NCBI GenBank assembly: GCA_023168345.1
Contig: AP025689.1
Coordinates: 3,240,001-3,304,000 of the forward strand
DNA: 64,000 nucleotides
Direction of reading: 5' to 3'
DNA from: Lysinibacillus sp. PLM2
GTDB taxonomy: Bacteria > Bacillota > Bacilli > Bacillales_A > Planococcaceae
Each line of letters opens with the position of its first letter. The stretch's first letter is position 1. Both the position numbers and the translations under genes were made by a program. Positions 9,752-18,838 of the stretch are shown here, one piece after another. The notes below the pieces were generated by a model. It made no database searches. It was given only the letters and a program-made list of their open reading frames with translations, and was not told the DNA's origin.

Positions 9752-10735
9752 TTGGACTCAGGCACACATTTAGTAATGGGCGTTGCATTGGGTGGATTAG
9801 CATTAGTAGACCCAGTAGTTGCGAATAATTCAATGACCTTTGGCGCTGTGATGGCAGGTACTCTTCTTGGTTCACAAGCACCAGATATTGACACTGTATT
9901 AAAACTAAGAAATAACGCTGTATATATTCGGCATCATCGTGGTATTACCCATTCAATACCGGCAGTTATTTTATGGCCTCTAGCAATTACAGGTCTATTA
10001 TCACTGATCGTACCAGATGCGAATGCCTTTCATATATGGCTTTGGACTTTTTTAGCAGTATTTTTACATGTATTTGTTGATATATTCAATGCATATGGAA
10101 CACAGGCATTGCGACCTTTTTCAAAGAAGTGGGTAGCTCTCGGTGTCATTAATACATTCGATCCGTTAATATTCGGTATACATTGCCTCGGCATTGTACT
10201 TTGGGTATTTGGAGCAAATCCAGTTATTACATTTGGGCTGATATATGTTATTATCATCTTTTACTATTTCTCAAGATTTGCTGTGCAGGCTGCGGTAAAA
10301 CAAGCAGTTCGAAACACGATACAGGATGAGGATTTTGTTATTGTTGCTCCTACAATGCGTTTCTTTAACTGGAGAGTTGCTGCAAAATCTAAAACCCATT
10401 ATTACGTTGGTAGGGCTTATGGGCGTACAGTGAATATTCACGATAAAATTGAAATTCACCCAATTCCTAAAACCCCACTAGTGGATAAAGCCTTATCAGA
10501 CTCAAATTTAGCGGCTTTCCTTTCTTTTTCTCCTCTTTATAATTGGGAGATTTCCGAACTACCAAACGGATTAACAGAAGTACGACTAATTGATTTGCGC
10601 TATCGCAGTAATGATCGTTATCCTTTTGTTGCAGTCGCGCATGTTGATGAAGAGTTAAACATTGTGAATTCCTATACAGGCTGGATATATAGTGAAGATA
10701 AACTTCAAAGAAAACTACAAATAGGCTCAAGCTAA
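9752..10735 (+). CDS. yfhP: membrane-bound metal-dependent hydrolase family protein YfhP (DUF457)
   Basis: This 327-residue membrane protein is of the YdjM/YfhP (DUF457) family. The N terminus DSGTHLVMGVALGG, the PDID motif near residue 45, the RHHRGITHS segment and HVFVDIFNAYG supply the conserved His/Asp residues of this family. Four to five hydrophobic helices follow, then a soluble C-terminal half of about 150 residues. The start is the TTG at 9752, nine bases after AAGGAG; the TTG at 9743 is too close to that site. In B. subtilis YfhP has been reported as a negative regulator of the neighbouring surfactin-era yfh genes, but its activity is not established. It is divergent from mutY. Confidence 0.88.
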   Translation: MDSGTHLVMGVALGGLALVDPVVANNSMTFGAVMAGTLLGSQAPDIDTVLKLRNNAVYIRHHRGITHSIPAVILWPLAITGLLSLIVPDANAFHIWLWTFLAVFLHVFVDIFNAYGTQALRPFSKKWVALGVINTFDPLIFGIHCLGIVLWVFGANPVITFGLIYVIIIFYYFSRFAVQAAVKQAVRNTIQDEDFVIVAPTMRFFNWRVAAKSKTHYYVGRAYGRTVNIHDKIEIHPIPKTPLVDKALSDSNLAAFLSFSPLYNWEISELPNGLTEVRLIDLRYRSNDRYPFVAVAHVDEELNIVNSYTGWIYSEDKLQRKLQIGSS

Positions 10736-10742
10736 CAAAATT

Positions 10743-10774
10743 TTAAGAGTTGCCTTTAATACGGCAACTCTTAA
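10743..10774. terminator. bidirectional terminator between yfhP and yfhJ
   Basis: Perfect arms AAGAGTTGCC (10745-10754) and GGCAACTCTT (10763-10772) lie between convergent genes. T-rich flanks are short on both sides. Confidence 0.8.
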
Positions 10775-10783
10775 TTTAGTTTC

Positions 10784-11059
10784 TTAATGAGATTGCTCAT
10801 CGCTCTCTTCCAAAAACTTCGCATATTTTGGATTTCGACCTGCAAACTCGTGAATTTTATCACCATAGCTTTCAATCCATTGACGAATAATTCGTTGTGT
10901 ATACTCAAATCCACGGTATGGATACCCAGCTTTTGCATAAGTCGTTTCAAAATCTGACCATAATAGTTCAATCCATGTTTTTGCTTTACTGACTGTTAGA
11001 TTTGGGTTTTTATTGACTAATTCCTGTGTTAATTCTTCGATGATTCCGTTTACATCCAT
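10784..11059 (-). CDS. yfhJ: WVELL-family small protein YfhJ
   Basis: This 91-residue cytoplasmic protein matches the YfhJ/WVELL family by length, by genomic place (recX-yfhH-yfhJ) and by the family hallmark, here read as TWIELLW around residue 28. Function is unknown. I chose ATG 11059 (MDVNGIIEELTQEL), preceded by GTGGGGAAATAAA. A longer frame reaching into yfhH is only read-through. One base separates it from the yfhH stop, so the two are translationally coupled. Confidence 0.86.
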   Translation of the reverse strand: MDVNGIIEELTQELVNKNPNLTVSKAKTWIELLWSDFETTYAKAGYPYRGFEYTQRIIRQWIESYGDKIHEFAGRNPKYAKFLEESDEQSH

Positions 11060-11060
11060 T

Positions 11061-11387
11061 TTATTTCCCCACTTTCGTCGGTTGTAATAATGCAATCGGT
11101 AACGCTTCTTCAAATTGTTCTCCACCAAGTCGATATCCCCACGCAAAACGACCTTTTAAATATTCCACCTTGAAAAATTCACCTGGCGCACCATCAATAC
11201 GGTAAATTTCGCCTTTTTCAATGCTTTTCGGATCCATTAAATAGCTAGCCGCCATTATTGCTTTTCTTTCATATACAGCAAATTCATTTAGAATACCCAG
11301 CTGTTCGGCTTTTCTTGCTTTTTCCTTAAGCTTTGCAATTTCCTCTCTTAGCTCGTGCTCGGACATTTGTGCATAGCTCTTTTCCAT
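11061..11387 (-). CDS. yfhH: YfhH family protein
   Basis: This 108-residue protein starts with MEKSYAQMSEHELREEI, the characteristic opening of YfhH proteins. An N-terminal helical region (residues 1-55) is followed by a small beta domain with GEIYRIDG and FAWGYR. The ATG at 11387 follows AAGGAGAG; the upstream in-frame extension overlaps recX and is discarded. Function is unknown. It lies one base from recX and one from yfhJ, so the three genes form one operon. Confidence 0.88.
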   Translation of the reverse strand: MEKSYAQMSEHELREEIAKLKEKARKAEQLGILNEFAVYERKAIMAASYLMDPKSIEKGEIYRIDGAPGEFFKVEYLKGRFAWGYRLGGEQFEEALPIALLQPTKVGK

Positions 11388-11388
11388 T

Positions 11389-12189
11389 TTATTCGCTCTC
11401 CTTTTCTTCGATAAATCCTTCAATCACATCTATCGGAAAACCCTTTTGATATAAAGCTTGTTTTATTTTCATACGCAGTTCATTGCCAGTAAATTTTGCG
11501 GAGTATTTTTTCCACAACTTTTCACCTTGTTGCTCGATCATTTGTTGCCAATCTTCATCTTCTCGCTGCAAGTCAATTTGGTCAAGTATTTGATTTATTA
11601 TATCGAAGGAATACCCTTTTCGCATTAACAGTTCCTGTATTTTTTGTTTTACTTGCGAAGGTGTTTTAATAGCATTTGATTTGACGGTCTTTCGAGCCAA
11701 ATCCTTCGCTATTTCTAATTGATCTTCATATGTAAATGTATTTAGTACTTTTTCTTGTGTTTTTTTATCAATACCTTTTTTTATCAAATCCTGCTTTATA
11801 GCTTTAGGACCTTTTTTTGCGGTTTTCTTTTTCGTCTCAAGCAGTGCTTTTGAATAGGTTTCATCATTAAGAAATCCGAGTTTTTCCAATTTTCGTATCG
11901 CCTCAATGGTTACTGCCTCTCCAAAACCAATATCAAGCAATTTCTTTTTCACTTCATATTCACTTCGCATTTGAAAACTTAGAAAATTAAGTGCTCGATT
12001 AAAGGCTTTAGCGATTTCATCCTCATATGTAATTTCATCAATTTCAAATTGGTCGAGTACTTTTCCTTTTGTTAAGCCAAACTTTATTAGTGTTGACTCA
12101 TCAACTGCAAATGCATATTGATCATTTAAATATATATTATACCGTTCAGGATTGTTTTTTTGACGGGCAATTTTTGATATGGCTTGCAT
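11389..12189 (-). CDS. recX: recombination regulator RecX
   Basis: This 266-residue modulator of RecA filaments is built of several three-helix RecX repeats. Segments such as RSEYEVKKKLLDIGF, KLEKLGFLNDETYSKA and KGPKAIKQDLIKKGI are diagnostic. The ATG at 12189 follows AAGGAGCGA at good spacing; the in-frame extension to 12273 would have a poor site and runs into the promoter region shared with pdaA. The length equals that of B. subtilis RecX (264). It is the first gene of the recX-yfhH-yfhJ operon and divergent from pdaA. Confidence 0.94.
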   Translation of the reverse strand: MQAISKIARQKNNPERYNIYLNDQYAFAVDESTLIKFGLTKGKVLDQFEIDEITYEDEIAKAFNRALNFLSFQMRSEYEVKKKLLDIGFGEAVTIEAIRKLEKLGFLNDETYSKALLETKKKTAKKGPKAIKQDLIKKGIDKKTQEKVLNTFTYEDQLEIAKDLARKTVKSNAIKTPSQVKQKIQELLMRKGYSFDIINQILDQIDLQREDEDWQQMIEQQGEKLWKKYSAKFTGNELRMKIKQALYQKGFPIDVIEGFIEEKESE

Positions 12190-12348
12190 TAGACTCGCTC
12201 CTTCTAATGCTAGTATACATTGTTTTTTATGTTGTTTCATTTGGGAAACATTTTCATATTTTTTATATTTCAATAATGTTTATTATTCATTTTGCATAAT
12301 GAAAGCCTATTAGCACATTCTAAATTAGACAAAGGAGGCTTTACTTTC

Positions 12349-13149
12349 ATGTGGAAACATCACATTTTAGGTAGTATGTTAGTCGCCATTGTAGTTGCTT
12401 TGGCTTTTACATTCGCTCCATCAAATACTGCATATGCGAAAACTTATAATTGGGGATTTACTAAATCTAAAGACGGAAAACCCGCGGACGCGGGTCATGA
12501 GTTAGAGACGGTATTAAAGGAATATGACTCCATTTATAAAGGAAGACCCGATGAAAAAGTTATCTACCTAACCTTTGATAACGGTTTTGAAAATGGGTAT
12601 ACAGAAAGTATATTAGATACTTTAAAAGAGGAAAATGTAAAAGCAACATTTTTCTTAACAGGGCATTATTTAAAAAGTGCAACGGACCTTGTTAAACGTA
12701 TGATTGATGAAGGACATACGATTGGAAATCATTCATACGGTCATCCGAATATGGCCAACTTACCTGAGGAGAAAATGGTTGATGAGTGGAAAAAGTTCGA
12801 TAAATTATTAAAAGAGCTTACGGGCGTGGATCGTACTCATTTTGTTCGTCCTCCTGAAGGGGTATTTAGCGAAAAAGTATTAGAAATTGGAAATCGTCAT
12901 GGATATCGACATATTTTCTGGTCTATTGCATTTGTAGACTGGGATAAAAATTCTCAAAAAGGTTGGGAATATGCTTACGATGAACTAATGAAGCAATTAC
13001 ATCCTGGTGGAATCATTCTAATGCATACGGTAGCGAAACATAATGCGGATGCAATGCCAAAGTTCATCCAAGAGGCAAAAAAACAAGGCTACCGATTTGG
13101 TACACTTGAAGAGTTAGTAACCGACTTTACTTTAAAAAGAGATAATTAA
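12349..13149 (+). CDS. pdaA: delta-lactam-biosynthetic polysaccharide deacetylase PdaA
   Basis: This 266-residue exported deacetylase removes the acetyl group from N-acetylmuramic acid during muramic-delta-lactam formation in spore cortex. A signal peptide ends near residue 30 (AYA). The NodB domain has the PdaA-type motif TFDNGFENG with Asp77 and Asn78 (Asn is usual in PdaA where other deacetylases have a second Asp). It also has metal-binding His128 and His132 in NHSYGHP, RPPEG, and LHPGGIILMH. The ATG at 12349 follows AAAGGAGG. In B. subtilis the gene is forespore (SigG) controlled; a CATAAT element is seen at 12295-12300, but its -35 spacing is not convincing. Confidence 0.95.
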   Translation: MWKHHILGSMLVAIVVALAFTFAPSNTAYAKTYNWGFTKSKDGKPADAGHELETVLKEYDSIYKGRPDEKVIYLTFDNGFENGYTESILDTLKEENVKATFFLTGHYLKSATDLVKRMIDEGHTIGNHSYGHPNMANLPEEKMVDEWKKFDKLLKELTGVDRTHFVRPPEGVFSEKVLEIGNRHGYRHIFWSIAFVDWDKNSQKGWEYAYDELMKQLHPGGIILMHTVAKHNADAMPKFIQEAKKQGYRFGTLEELVTDFTLKRDN

Positions 13150-13164
13150 GCTAATTTAAAACAT

Positions 13165-13216
13165 ATAAAGGGATCTTCTACAATTCTGAAGATCCCTTTA
13201 ATTTTTTTATTTTTTA
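13165..13216. terminator. bidirectional terminator between pdaA and ribH
   Basis: Perfect 12-bp arms AAAGGGATCTTC (13167-13178) and GAAGATCCCTTT (13188-13199) are followed by a T-rich run on the plus strand. On the minus strand they follow the ribH stop codon directly. Confidence 0.9.
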
Positions 13217-13677
13217 AACATTTGATTCAGATTAGCCATTTCGATAGCAGAAACGGCTGAATCATATCCTTTATTTCCTGCCTTCGTACCAGCTCGTTCA
13301 ATTGCCTGTTCAATATTTTCAGTAGTTACAATACCAAAAATTACTGGTACATTTGTATCTAATGAAACCTTTGCAATTCCTTTTGCGGATTCGCTACATA
13401 CATAATCATAGTGTGAAGTAGCCCCTCGTATAACGGTTCCTAAACCAATAACAGCATCATATTGATTTGTTTCAACCATTTGTTTTGAAATGAATGGCAC
13501 TTCGAATGCTCCTGGCACCCATGCAATATCAATATTATCTTCATGCACACCATGCCTTTTTAGCCCATCTATAGCGCCATCTAATAATTTACTTGTGATG
13601 AATTCATTAAACCTACCTACTACAATTCCAATTTTCAAATCTGTACCAATTAATTGCGCTTCAAATACTTTTCCCAT
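13207..13677 (-). CDS. ribH: 6,7-dimethyl-8-ribityllumazine synthase RibH
   Basis: This 156-residue lumazine synthase condenses the RibB product with the ribitylaminouracil intermediate, in the second-last step to riboflavin. Hallmarks are [39 protein letters not shown] with the catalytic His near residue 89, and [20 protein letters not shown]. The sequence is close to the B. subtilis enzyme throughout. It is the last gene of the ribE-ribB-ribH operon and starts two bases after ribB. Expression is expected to follow the FMN riboswitch at 15220-15346. Confidence 0.97.
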   Translation of the reverse strand: MGKVFEAQLIGTDLKIGIVVGRFNEFITSKLLDGAIDGLKRHGVHEDNIDIAWVPGAFEVPFISKQMVETNQYDAVIGLGTVIRGATSHYDYVCSESAKGIAKVSLDTNVPVIFGIVTTENIEQAIERAGTKAGNKGYDSAVSAIEMANLNQMFKK

Positions 13678-13679
13678 TT

Positions 13680-14336
13680 TTACATCTTCTCCTTTTGTAC
13701 TAATTCAGTAACCGAGTTTTCATTTTCAATTCGATATTGAACTAAATCCTCAATTGAAATAAGCTTCAATTCGTGCTGTTTTGCAAATAGTATTAAATCA
13801 TCCAAACGTAACATGTATCCATCATCGCCCATAATTTCACAAATAACTCCTGCCGGAAAACTACCACAGGCTCTTGCTAAGTCTACCGCAGCTTCAGTAT
13901 GTCCTCGACGTTCTAGAACACCATTATTTTTCGCAACTAATGGGAATACATGGCCAGGTCTTCTAAAATGTTCTTTTTGTGCATCTTGTTTAATCATAGA
14001 GACAATGGTATGTGAACGTTCATATGCACTAATACCAGTTGTCGTATCCACATGATCCACACTAACGGTAAAAGCCGTTTGATGATTGTCAGTATTTTTC
14101 TCTACCATAGGATTCAGTTCCAAATTTTCTGCGAGTTCCACTGTAATCGGCATACAAATTAAGCCTCTACCGTATTTAGCCATAAAATTAATATTTTCAG
14201 GTGTTGCAAACTCTGCTAACACTAAAAAATCGCCTTCATTTTCACGATTCTCATCATCTACAACAATGATGGCCTTACCTTTTCTCAAATCTTCAATTGC
14301 TTCTTCAATTGTATTTAACATAATGAGATCACCCAT
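13680..14336 (-). CDS. ribB: 3,4-dihydroxy-2-butanone-4-phosphate synthase, stand-alone RibB
   Basis: This 218-residue enzyme makes the four-carbon precursor of riboflavin from ribulose 5-phosphate. The DHBP synthase domain is complete: [13 protein letters not shown] with the acidic metal-binding loop, [29 protein letters not shown], and [13 protein letters not shown]. Most Bacillales carry a bifunctional RibBA of about 400 residues. Here the protein stops shortly after the linker ([13 protein letters not shown]...), and ribH begins two bases later, so the GTP cyclohydrolase II half is missing. The remaining tail of about 18 residues looks like the remnant of the inter-domain linker. The ATG 14336 or the internal ATG six codons on are both possible. 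Confidence 0.95.
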   Translation of the reverse strand: MGDLIMLNTIEEAIEDLRKGKAIIVVDDENRENEGDFLVLAEFATPENINFMAKYGRGLICMPITVELAENLELNPMVEKNTDNHQTAFTVSVDHVDTTTGISAYERSHTIVSMIKQDAQKEHFRRPGHVFPLVAKNNGVLERRGHTEAAVDLARACGSFPAGVICEIMGDDGYMLRLDDLILFAKQHELKLISIEDLVQYRIENENSVTELVQKEKM

Positions 14337-14338
14337 TC

Positions 14339-14977
14339 TCAGAATCCATTTTTTCTTAAAAAATCGATTGTGATATTTGATTTTTTATCTATATTTCCTA
14401 AATGATGTAATACATACTTCCCTAACAGATCTGTCTCAATATTTACTTGATCCCCTACTTTTTTCTTGCCCAATATTGTTTCGGTATACGTGTGGGGAAT
14501 TAATGATATAGTGAGGCTTTGTTCGGAAACCTTAAAAAGAGTTAAACTAGTCCCGTCAATCGTAATAGAACCTTTAGGAATGCAGTTCTCAGTAAGATCT
14601 TTTGATGCTTCGATTTCAATATAGACTGCATTTGCAACAGGTTTAATACTCCTTATAATTCCAACACCGTCAACATGACCAGCAACAATATGTCCACCAA
14701 ATCTACCATTTGCTGCCATAGCTCTTTCCAAATTCACATAGTCCCCAATTTTAAGTTTGTGAATGTTGGTTGCTTTAACTGTTTCAGGCATAACATCGAC
14801 CGTCATTTCATTTTTAGTGAAATTTGTAATTGTTAAACAAACGCCATTTACAGAAATGCTATCGCCCAAATTGGCATCAGATAAAATTTTGTTGCAGTGG
14901 AATGTTATTTCCATACTTACATCATCTTTCCTTAAGGCTGTTACTTTTCCTAACTCTTCAATAATCCCTGTAAACAT
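14339..14977 (-). CDS. ribE: riboflavin synthase alpha subunit RibE
   Basis: This 212-residue enzyme dismutates two lumazines to riboflavin. It begins [10 protein letters not shown], has the repeated lumazine-binding half-domains (VNGVCLTI near residue 45 and the paired IDGTSLTL near 140), and [21 protein letters not shown] lies before the ATG. It is the first gene of the operon, where ribD would be expected ahead of it in most Firmicutes. The only thing upstream is the riboswitch leader with two terminators. Confidence 0.96.
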   Translation of the reverse strand: MFTGIIEELGKVTALRKDDVSMEITFHCNKILSDANLGDSISVNGVCLTITNFTKNEMTVDVMPETVKATNIHKLKIGDYVNLERAMAANGRFGGHIVAGHVDGVGIIRSIKPVANAVYIEIEASKDLTENCIPKGSITIDGTSLTLFKVSEQSLTISLIPHTYTETILGKKKVGDQVNIETDLLGKYVLHHLGNIDKKSNITIDFLRKNGF

Positions 14978-15002
14978 AAATCACCTCCATGTTTTTTTCG
15001 CA

Positions 15003-15041
15003 ACAAAAAATCCCCCTTCAAACTGCTAGTTAAAGGGGGTG
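15003..15041 (-). terminator. second terminator in the riboflavin leader
   Basis: Arms AAGGGGG/CCCCCTT (15033-15039 and 15012-15018), extended by an inner AACT/AGTT pairing, are followed on the minus strand by ATTTTTT. It lies about 25 bases before the ribE start, downstream of another complete terminator. Confidence 0.85.
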
Positions 15042-15109
15042 GGAGAGTTTTGAAAAAATCGGTAGCACAAATAAACCTTCATGATGAATAGCACCAAAAG
15101 GAATAATAT

Positions 15110-15150
15110 GCCAATAAAAAATCCCGCTTACCAAGAAAGTAGCGGGATTA
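15110..15150 (-). terminator. first terminator in the riboflavin leader
   Basis: Arms ATCCCGCT (15121-15128) and AGCGGGAT (15141-15148) are followed on the minus strand by TTTTTATT. Seventy bases downstream of the FMN aptamer, it is a candidate expression platform. Confidence 0.85.
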
Positions 15151-15219
15151 GATTTGTAATGTAAAAAAGTCAATAACAAACTAGCCCATTAAAAATGAAT
15201 TTAATGGATTTTACATTTA

Positions 15220-15346
15220 CATCCTTCTCCCATCCAGACTTTAACTGTCGGCTTTGGATTCGCACCAAATCCTGCTCGTATGAGCTCACGGGCTTAGAAT
15301 TACTTCATCACCGTCGATTGGGAATTTCACCCGACCCCGAAGGACT
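15220..15346 (-). promoter_or_regulatory. FMN riboswitch (RFN element)
   Basis: Read on the minus strand, the conserved RFN parts appear in order. They are TCCTTCGGGG at the 5' side, GGGTGAAATTCCC, the ATCGACGGTGATGA box, AAGCCCGTGAGC, GGATTTGGTGCGAATCC, GCCGACAGT and GTCTGGATGGGAGAAGGA. P1 closes between 15339-15344 and 15222-15227. FMN binding should turn off the ribE-ribB-ribH operon. A further hairpin (TAGCAA/TTGCTA, 15349-15378) precedes the aptamer. Confidence 0.97.
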
Positions 15347-15469
15347 TCTAGCAATAGACAGGGAAACCTACCTTGCTAGACATTATTAAATTAAATATCA
15401 TATTATCACTAATTCGAAGTAATAGCTATTAATTAAAATAATAAATACCCCTTCCCACTTTACATTACT

Positions 15470-15496
15470 TGCTTTCATAATACTCTTCGTTATAAT
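15470..15496 (+). promoter_or_regulatory. candidate SigA promoter of the rRNA methyltransferase gene
   Basis: A consensus -10 TATAAT lies at 15491-15496, 35 bases before the TTG start. The best -35 is TTGCTT at 15470-15475 with a short 15-bp spacer, so only the -10 is strong. Confidence 0.5.
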
Positions 15497-15530
15497 GATA
15501 AGATGAGTAAATTAAAGGACGTGAACGCTT

Positions 15531-16922
15531 TTGAGCGATAATAAAGTATTGATGGAAGTAGGGCAAAAATTTCCGTTAACAATAAAACGACTTGGCATTA
15601 ATGGAGAAGGTGTTGGTTTTTATAAACGAAATGTTGTATTTGTGAAGGGTGCATTACCTGGTGAAGAAGTGACAGTAAAGGTATCCAAAGTGCAGCGTAA
15701 TTTCGCAGAAGCTAACTTATTGAATGTTCGAAAGGTATCTGAATATCGACAAGAACCAAGCTGTCCAGTTTATGCAGAATGTGGAGGTTGTCAGCTTCAG
15801 CATTTAACTTACGGGGGACAATTGAAAGAAAAACGTGACATGGTCTTGCAATCTCTGGAAAAATATGTTAAACCGATTGCATCCACATTAGATGTAAGAC
15901 CAACTATCGGAATGGAAAATCCCTGGCATTATCGTAATAAAAGTTCTTTCCAGGTGCGTAAAGACGGAAAGCGAGTTTACGCGGGGCTATTTTCAGAAGG
16001 TACAAATAAACTGTTAAATATAAATGATTGTGCAGTCCAACATCCATTAACGTCAAAGATTACCGTGGGTACACGAAAAATTCTACAAAAATTAAATATC
16101 TCTATATACGATGGTAAATCATTAAACGGACTTGTTCGTACAATTGTTGTTCGTACTGCTATTGAAACAGGTGAAACTCAAGTTTGTTTAGTAACAACAA
16201 GAAAAGAGCTTCCACATAAAGAAGAATTAATCGAACGTATGTTAAAAATAGATCCAAGTATCGTATCGATTACACAAAATATTAATCGTGAAAAAACTTC
16301 TCTTATTTTCGGAGACGAAACAATTATATTATATGGTAAAGAAACGATTCATGAGAAATTAGGTGAGTTAGCATTTGACCTTTCATCAAGAGCTTTCTTT
16401 CAATTAAATCCTGAACAAACCGTCCATTTATATGATGAAATTAAAAAGGCTGCAATGTTAACAGGAAAAGAAACCGTAGTAGATGCATATTGTGGTGTAG
16501 GTACAATTGGGTTATGGCTTGCACGTGATGCAAAGGAAGTTCGCGGAATGGATGTAGTCCCAGAAAGTATTGTCGATGCGAAGAAAAATGCGAGAAACCA
16601 TGGTTTTAAACATGTTCGTTACTATACAGGTACTGCTGAAGAATGGCTTGAAAAGTGGCGACGAGAAGGATTTGTTCCTGACGTCATTACGGTAGATCCT
16701 CCGCGCACTGGACTTGCACCAAGTTTCATCAAAACTGTTCTGAAAATCAAACCTAAACGTTTTGTGTATACTTCATGTAACCCATCTACCTTTGCAAAAG
16801 ACTTGGCTGATCTTACAAAGGTCTATCATGTAGAATATATCCAACCAGTTGATATGTTCCCACAAACTGCAAGGGTAGAAATCGTTGCGAAAATGACTTT
16901 AAAGACTAATAAATTTAATTAA
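15531..16922 (+). CDS. rlmD: 23S rRNA (uracil-5-)-methyltransferase, RlmD/RumA family
   Basis: This 463-residue SAM-dependent enzyme makes 5-methyluridine in 23S rRNA. An N-terminal TRAM domain (about 10-66) binds [13 protein letters not shown] at about 78-87 supplies three iron-sulphur ligands. The SAM motif [10 protein letters not shown] is at about 318, VDPPRTGL lies further on, and the catalytic Cys419 sits in SCNPSTF. In B. subtilis one such enzyme (RlmCD, YefA) modifies both U747 and U1939; which sites this one modifies is not visible. It starts at TTG 15531 with AAAGGA ten bases upstream. The gene is monocistronic. Confidence 0.93.
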   Translation: MSDNKVLMEVGQKFPLTIKRLGINGEGVGFYKRNVVFVKGALPGEEVTVKVSKVQRNFAEANLLNVRKVSEYRQEPSCPVYAECGGCQLQHLTYGGQLKEKRDMVLQSLEKYVKPIASTLDVRPTIGMENPWHYRNKSSFQVRKDGKRVYAGLFSEGTNKLLNINDCAVQHPLTSKITVGTRKILQKLNISIYDGKSLNGLVRTIVVRTAIETGETQVCLVTTRKELPHKEELIERMLKIDPSIVSITQNINREKTSLIFGDETIILYGKETIHEKLGELAFDLSSRAFFQLNPEQTVHLYDEIKKAAMLTGKETVVDAYCGVGTIGLWLARDAKEVRGMDVVPESIVDAKKNARNHGFKHVRYYTGTAEEWLEKWRREGFVPDVITVDPPRTGLAPSFIKTVLKIKPKRFVYTSCNPSTFAKDLADLTKVYHVEYIQPVDMFPQTARVEIVAKMTLKTNKFN

Positions 16923-16956
16923 CTTGAGCATAAGAAGATAAGTACAATCCACTTTG

Positions 16957-17003
16957 AACTGCTCCGCCATTGTTAGACAAAACAATTGGCGGTGCAGTTT
17001 TTC
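16957..17003 (+). terminator. terminator of the rRNA methyltransferase gene
   Basis: Stem AACTGC/GCAGTT (16957-16962 and 16994-16999) is extended inward by CCGCCA/TGGCGG and followed by TTTTT. Confidence 0.85.
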
Positions 17004-17522
17004 TATGGCTTAATTTAGTCTTATTGCGTTTAAATTGTAAATATCCCTTGTTCTCTATGATTGAACAAAGGTTTCAAGTTGTCCCTTGTTTGAAAATTCT
17101 CTACACATTTTATCCGCACTCAATATTACGAATATTTATTCACACCTTTTTATAGCTATTAAAATAACATTCAACCCTTCTCGTTCCTTTTTTAAGATAT
17201 ATTAATATAAAATATTCTCTTTCAAAACATTATATTTTACTTCATACAAAAATTTTCTCGTTACATCTTTATCTACTCTGTTTTATTTCTAATTGATACA
17301 TTAAAAACCCTTTATTCATAAGACTAGAACCCCTTTTCATACCCCCTGTTATAAAACAGGAAACAACAATAATTTCTCTTTTAAAATAAAAAAATTCTAT
17401 TTAAAGAAAGTATTTTTTTAAAAATTCTTATTGCAATATTATTTTGTTTAGTGGTATCTTTTTATCTAAGAATTATTCGCGAAAATTCACAGACTAGAAA
17501 TATAGGGGTTGAAAGAGAAATT
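17004..17522. other. 520-bp AT-rich non-coding stretch
   Basis: I see no gene here. A 6-bp hairpin CCTGTT-ATAA-AACAGG lies at 17345-17360. A weak promoter-like TTGCAA (17431-17436) with a 17-bp spacer to GTATCT may drive the transporter gene that follows. The rest is low-complexity A/T tracts. The short ORF over 16970-17155 begins inside a terminator and has no ribosome binding site. Confidence 0.5.
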
Positions 17523-18779
17523 ATGAATAAAAATAGATGGTTAATTGCACTTTCAGCTATTGCTATACATTTATCAATAGGTGGTGCATATGCATACAGC
17601 GTATATAAAAATCCGATAACTGACGAAATGGGTTGGAGTACCACTAACGTAACGATCGCATTTACGATTATGATGGGGCTAGCTGGATTTGCAGCAGCAT
17701 TGTTTGGTAGTTTAGTAGAAAAAATGGGTCCAAGAAAATCAGCAATTGTTGCAGCTGTTCTGTTCGGAATTGGACAAGCAGGTGCAGGGATTGCAATCGT
17801 ATCGGACTCTGTTGTTCTTTATTGGTTAACTTATGGCGTATTAAGTGGATTAGGTATGGGAATTGGTTATATAGCACCCGTTTCAACACTAGTAAAATGG
17901 TTCCCAGATCGACGTGGATTAGCAACTGGAATGGCGGTTCTTGGCTTCGGTTCTGGCGCTTTAATTACAGCTCCTGTTGCTACATATTTAATGGGAACTG
18001 TAGGCATTTCAAATACTTACTATATTCTCGGGATTAGTTACTTTGTATTAATGTTACTAGGTGCTCTTTACATTGCACCACCTGCTGGTAATGTTTCTGT
18101 TGAAAAATATGCAACATCCTCAGGTGCAAAACCGATTGCTCAACTATCAGCTAGAGAAGCTGTTAAGACAAAACATTTCTGGATGCTTTGGTCAATGCAT
18201 TTAGTAAATGTAACAGCAGGGATCATGATGATATCAGTCGCATCTCCAATGGCTCAAGAGATTGTTGGATTATCTGTTGCTGGAGCTGCTACAATGGTTG
18301 GTTTAATGGGCTTATTTAATGGAGGAGGACGTCTATTATGGGCTGCCGCTTCTGATTATATAGGACGTCATAATGTCTTTGTTATTTTCTTTATCATTCA
18401 ATTAATTACATTCGTTACATTACCATTTACGACAAACGTTATTATATTCCAATTATTCATATTCCTTGTAGTTAGCTGTTATGGCGGCGGATTTTCAAAT
18501 TTACCTGCCTTTGCAAGTGACTTATTTGGAACAAAACAACTTGGCGTCATTCACGGTTACTTACTTACAACTTGGTCGTTAGGTGGAATATTTGGTCCAA
18601 TTATTGTAACGTCAATTCGTAATGCAACAAATAGTTACGTTCCTGTGTTTTATTTATTCTCATTCTTAATTGGAATTTCACTATGTATTTCATTGTGGAT
18701 CCGTTATGATTTAAAAAAATTGAAAAAACAACAAAAAGAAGATTCAGTTCAAGTTGGCGATGTTTCAACAATTTCATAA
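17523..18779 (+). CDS. OFA-family MFS transporter (oxalate/formate antiporter type)
   Basis: This 418-residue, 12-helix major-facilitator protein is of the OFA subfamily. The opening RWLIALSAIAIHLSIGGAYAYSVY, WFPDRRGLATGMAV in the central region and NGGGRLLWAAASDYIGR after helix 7 are typical. The substrate is probably a small organic acid such as formate, oxalate or pyruvate; this is an inference from the family. The chosen ATG is at 17523; the frame is open 24 codons upstream, but that part is hydrophilic and AT-rich and lacks a ribosome binding site. The site before ATG 17523 is weak (AAAGAG). It is monocistronic, with a terminator after it. Confidence 0.85.
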   Translation: MNKNRWLIALSAIAIHLSIGGAYAYSVYKNPITDEMGWSTTNVTIAFTIMMGLAGFAAALFGSLVEKMGPRKSAIVAAVLFGIGQAGAGIAIVSDSVVLYWLTYGVLSGLGMGIGYIAPVSTLVKWFPDRRGLATGMAVLGFGSGALITAPVATYLMGTVGISNTYYILGISYFVLMLLGALYIAPPAGNVSVEKYATSSGAKPIAQLSAREAVKTKHFWMLWSMHLVNVTAGIMMISVASPMAQEIVGLSVAGAATMVGLMGLFNGGGRLLWAAASDYIGRHNVFVIFFIIQLITFVTLPFTTNVIIFQLFIFLVVSCYGGGFSNLPAFASDLFGTKQLGVIHGYLLTTWSLGGIFGPIIVTSIRNATNSYVPVFYLFSFLIGISLCISLWIRYDLKKLKKQQKEDSVQVGDVSTIS

Positions 18780-18784
18780 TTTAA

Positions 18785-18826
18785 AAATACTGCCACGATT
18801 TTAATAACCGTAGGCAGTATTTTTTA
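18785..18826 (+). terminator. terminator of the OFA transporter gene
   Basis: Arms AATACTGCC (18786-18794) and GGCAGTATT (18813-18821) are followed by TTTTATT. It may also serve the convergent DUF1648 gene. Confidence 0.88.
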
Positions 18827-18838
18827 TTAAGGATTTTT

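Noticed and set aside
15195-15389. Plus-strand ORF of 64 residues
   Set aside because: It lies on the reverse strand of the FMN riboswitch; the conserved RNA structure explains the sequence.
16970-17155. Plus-strand ORF of 61 residues after rlmD
   Set aside because: It begins inside the terminator hairpin, has no ribosome binding site and low-complexity composition.
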